Shown here piece by piece: positions 60,042-64,000 of a stretch of 64,000 nucleotides of DNA. Under the pieces are notes generated by a model that worked only from the letters and a program-made list of their open reading frames with translations, was not told the DNA's origin and did not search any database. A program made the translations under genes and the position numbers. Position 1 is the first letter of the stretch. Each line of letters starts with the position of its first letter. Source of the DNA: Tricholomella constricta (Eukaryota > Basidiomycota > Agaricomycetes > Agaricales > Lyophyllaceae); the NCBI GenBank assembly GCA_013368375.1, contig JAACJP010000001.1:1922001-1986000 (forward strand), in the 5' to 3' direction.

Positions 60042-60642
60042 ATTGTATTACGCAGGACCCCGATTTTACTCGATCTCGTGCAGGCGTCACCCTTTTGCCT
60101 GCACGTTAATCAGCGTTACCCTATCGTTTATGTAGTTAAGAGATCAATACTGCCACTGCCACCGAATAAACCATGATGTTGACAGTCACTATCAGCCGAA
60201 GGTCAGCATGGCGCCACCATCATGTTATGTCTTGTGTTGTCCTGGATTCAATCGTAACAAGTCAGTCAGAATAATATCTAACCCATTTCCATTGTTGATA
60301 TGTTGGTTCTACAATAAAATGATTGTAAACAACAAAGCGTGATGTGTGGATGGACCATAGAAGCAGAAGTGTAAACACGAAGTCGAAGGATTCTAGGGGC
60401 TGGCGGCGCGATACAATGTGAGCGTCGACGAGAACCAAGGAGAAACTCGGAAAGGTGCCGGACGCTGTCTGAGATATATGCGAAGTCTCTGACTCCTCAA
60501 AGGGTGCAGAGGTGCTGCACGGCGTCGAGCTGGGAGCACCACTGCGTGGGCTCTGGGCCTCAGAATGAACTTGGGTTGGGTGTCATAGGGTATCTCGATC
60601 ATAACCATGATACTTGGACGTTGTCACTGGTGGACAGATACG
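60042..60642. other. Convergent spacer
   Basis: 3' flanks of the orphan gene and the CAP gene. A 71-codon minus-strand frame (60393-60608) is low-complexity and has no domain. Confidence 0.45.
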
Positions 60643-61277
60643 TCAATCGTAGCTGCAGGTCAACGTGAAGACGCTTAGAAACTCACAGGGCTTGCCCAAT
60701 AACGTTTCCTGCGGGATCGTAGAGACAGACGTAGTAAGTAGCTAGGCCTGTACGGCGGCCCAAGAGATTGCTACAATGTGAACGTGCACATCCGACCTGC
60801 GTAGTGGACTTCCACACGATCTGCGTCCAGTGGTTGTACGTCGGTTCGGCAGGGTTGTATTCAACTACAGGCGCAGTAGTCAAATTAAATCCGAAAATAC
60901 GCCGTGGAGGGGTCAGCGGAGCCTCACTCACTAGCGTCTTTCGCGAACTGGCTGATCGCGGTTGAGATGGGGAATATGCCTGTCGCCGCAACATGGAGTT
61001 CTCCATACGGCAACTCTCTCAATACACCCTCTGTGCGCTCGAATTTGCAGCCATCTGCCCATTCGCCCGCTTTTTCAGCGAGCTCGATGGACCAGGTCAG
61101 GTCGGTGGCGTTGTGGGCCTCCCGGATTATATTGTGGGCGAAAAGGAAGGCCCTGATCTGGTGAGCAGACCCGCGTTTCGAGGTCGAAGACGTGTGTTGA
61201 GGCAAGGAATGAGCGGCAGGGAGAAGCGCCGTAAATGAGAGCAAAGACAGCAAGACGATGAAGAGCATGTTGTACAA
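60643..61277 (-). CDS. Secreted CAP/PR-1-like protein
   Basis: A signal peptide (MLFIVLLSLLSFTALLPAAH) is followed by a short linker and a CAP domain of about 130 residues. Visible CAP features are FLFAHNIIREAHNATDLTW, LAEKAGEWADGCKFE, ELPYGELHVAATG, the signature HWTQIVWKSTTQVGCARSHC and YYVCLYDPAGNVIGQA. An intron splits DA|IEYNPAEP. The usual GEN in motif CAP3 reads GEL here. The frame would stop as QAL at 60683; splicing a final small exon gives QALYD with a stop at 60643-60645, which I prefer because the donor is GTGAGT. Fungal CAP proteins bind sterols and lipids outside the cell. Confidence 0.85.
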
Positions 61278-61891
61278 ACGAACGTAAAGGGCGAGCTTGA
61301 GAGCAAGCCTGCGAGAAGATCTGGGGCAGGAAGGTGGTGGTGGAGAGGTTCAAAATTGAGGAAGAATATTTTCACGCGTTGATCATGATCATGAGAGAGC
61401 TCGACCATGTGGTAGTCTTGGTGACACCGTCGTGGAAAAAGTTCATTAAGGCGGCGAAGCAAAGCCGATGAAAGTAAAGCGATGAACCGTATAACATATA
61501 GGTCCTTTGCTACTCAACTGTCCAAATGATCTCGCCCCAGTACAGGCGTCGCGTACAGGCGTAAATGCTGGTAGAGACGAGAAATGTTCCTCAAATCAAT
61601 CTAATCTTTTGTGCATCAACTTTGATCAATCCGTCAGACGAGACCACGTGGACCTGAAGCTCATGATCCAAGGACTCAAAATTTGAACTGTATCACCCTC
61701 TGAAGTGTAAAGTGTGAAGGATGTGGATGAACGGCTATATCATTCAGCATACTGTCATCGACAGCTGTCGCCCGAGAATACAGCGGTGGCGGAACCGCGG
61801 CGTGATTAACGTTGGGAAGCGTTGCCATATAGGTTACCAGCACAGCACCTGAACGATGCCTGAAGCAAGATACGGAACCAGTGATCATGGT
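61278..61891. other. Spacer between CAP and prefoldin genes
   Basis: CAP promoter and prefoldin 3' flank, both minus strand. A CACGTG lies at 61645-61650, 368 bp upstream of the CAP start. No gene seen. Confidence 0.4.
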
Positions 61892-62426
61892 CTATACGGG
61901 ACGAATGTTGTATTCCCGTTTGAAGGTATCGAGATCCTGCTCTTTAGTTTTGTACTGCTCCGTTAGGTTGGTGACCGCCTTGCGTATCTATCGGACAGAG
62001 TTAGTGTATGGAGTCCGGGCGATAAGTCCACGAACCCCGTCACGAGTTGTTTGCAATGTTGGCACAACATCTTTGACAGTACGTTCTACAAGCACGCCTC
62101 CGATGAGTCGGAAGCACTTGCGATCTGGTTCTTCTGCCAGCGTGTCGTTGAGGGTTGTAAGGACAAGACTATCCATCGCGTTGAGTGATCAGATTGAGTG
62201 AAGATGATATAGAATAGACCAACCCATGCTCATCGGCCTGCTGTTCGAGCTCTCCTATCTTACCTGCCAAAGCTTGCATCTCATTCTGCATGCGAATGTA
62301 ATTCTGTTGAATCTCTGGCTGGTTTCAGTGAGATCAACAACACAACAAACACAGAGAGCATTCACCCTGATCCGTCAGCTCCGGGACCTTTGCTTTCGCT
62401 TTCACAGCTTGCGATGAGGACGACAT
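61892..62426 (-). CDS. PFD2: Prefoldin subunit 2
   Basis: The start MSSSSQAVKAKAKVPELTDQ leads through introns to EIQQNYIRMQNEMQALAGKI, then GELEQQADEHGLVLTTLNDT. The beta-hairpin region CFRLIGGVLVERTVKDVVPT follows, then the second helix TEQYKTKEQDLDTFKREYNI, ending RPV at 61892. This is the coiled coil-hairpin-coiled coil layout of beta-type prefoldin subunits, about 120 residues. Prefoldin passes unfolded actin and tubulin to the TRiC/CCT chaperonin. It is divergent from NDUFS8 with 154 bp between starts. Confidence 0.93.
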
Positions 62427-62580
62427 GGATTTTGAGCGTCAAGAGCCAAGAGCTCTCTGATGTTTTGAGTTTCTGTCGACGTGATTGGCTGAGATGGGCG
62501 TGACACGCGTGACCCTTGAGCTCCCGTGTCACTCTCACTCGCTAACCTCTTCGCCGCTGCTGGCAACGTCGACGCTGACC

Positions 62581-63608
<1,028 letters not shown>

Positions 63609-64000
63609 CGGGTGAGAATAGAATGGAGATACGGGCGGAGTATATACTTCGTACCGCCTTGTAATGATATTGATATCACAACCCGCCATCTCTGCTGAAT
63701 TAGTATCTGACGCGTGACGTCACGCTCTGCATGCCGACCAGGTTCGCAAGCAAGTTCGCAATGTGCCACTAATCAATATTCCCAGGTTACATTCCTTGTA
63801 TACTCCTACTGACCGTACCGCAGCAATCACAGATCAGTGTCGCAAAATGTCCGATCAATTGTCGAGCGCTGACCTTTCACCTTGGACAGGGATAGGAATA
63901 GTGTGGAATATGCCCGCCCTGCCTGCCTTTATCTAGGCAAGTTCACAGCCGTGATTTCATCGCAGCCGCGTTCTGACTCGACTCTTGGCAGTTCTCTCAC
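63609..64000. other. Right-edge non-coding stretch
   Basis: No gene is visible. It contains a CRE-like palindrome (63712-63725) and may be promoter sequence for a gene beyond the window. Confidence 0.4.
63712..63725. promoter_or_regulatory. CRE-like 14-base palindrome
   Basis: GCGTGACGTCACGC is a perfect palindrome around TGACGTCA, the classical ATF/CREB bZIP site. Confidence 0.45.

Overview
The window reads as nuclear DNA of a filamentous basidiomycete, most likely an Agaricomycete. Genes are split by many short introns (about 45-60 bases, GT..AG) and packed tightly on both strands. The gene set is eukaryotic housekeeping plus families typical of mushroom-forming fungi: a membrane-bound spermidine-synthase-like protein, a KRE6/SKN1-type GH16, an F-box family, disordered orphan proteins and a small multipass membrane protein. 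I saw no tRNA, rRNA, CRISPR array or intact transposon. All intron-containing models were assembled by hand from reading frames and splice signals, so outer ends are firmer than internal boundaries.

Layout. 1-8.1 kb is the most accessory-looking part: a membrane spermidine-synthase-like gene, a family-2 O-methyltransferase, a long gene-poor gap, a multipass membrane protein and a broken reading frame. 8.5-15 kb holds a four-finger C2H2 zinc-finger gene, an F-box gene and a GH16 beta-glucan synthesis gene. 15.5-26.4 kb is dense housekeeping: haspin kinase, GINS subunit PSF2, vacuolar cation channel YVC1, Arp2/3 subunit ARPC3, ribosome-maturation nuclease NOB1 and LEU2. 27.5-41 kb holds glycogen branching enzyme GLC3, PEX14, a secreted M24 peptidase, retromer VPS17, a GH17 glucanase and GTP cyclohydrolase II RIB1. 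41-64 kb holds a single-pass membrane protein, a ubiquitin protease, a PP2C phosphatase, a CASTOR-like ACT-domain protein, several unknown proteins, a short-chain dehydrogenase, a CAP/PR-1 protein, prefoldin 2 and the complex I subunit NDUFS8.

Genes mostly alternate as divergent and convergent pairs. Divergent pairs share short promoters (106 bp for YVC1/ARPC3, 137 bp for NOB1/LEU2), and several of these carry a CACGTG E-box. There is no operon-like pathway cluster; the GH16, GH17 and GLC3 genes all concern glucans but are scattered.

The clearest unusual structure is a nearly perfect inverted duplication. The last coding exon and 3' flank of the zinc-finger gene (8365-8986) reappear in reverse orientation at 42384-43005, 622 bp with two differences by hand comparison. 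The copy sits 223 bp upstream of the ubiquitin-protease start codon. I found no convincing new multi-gene system.
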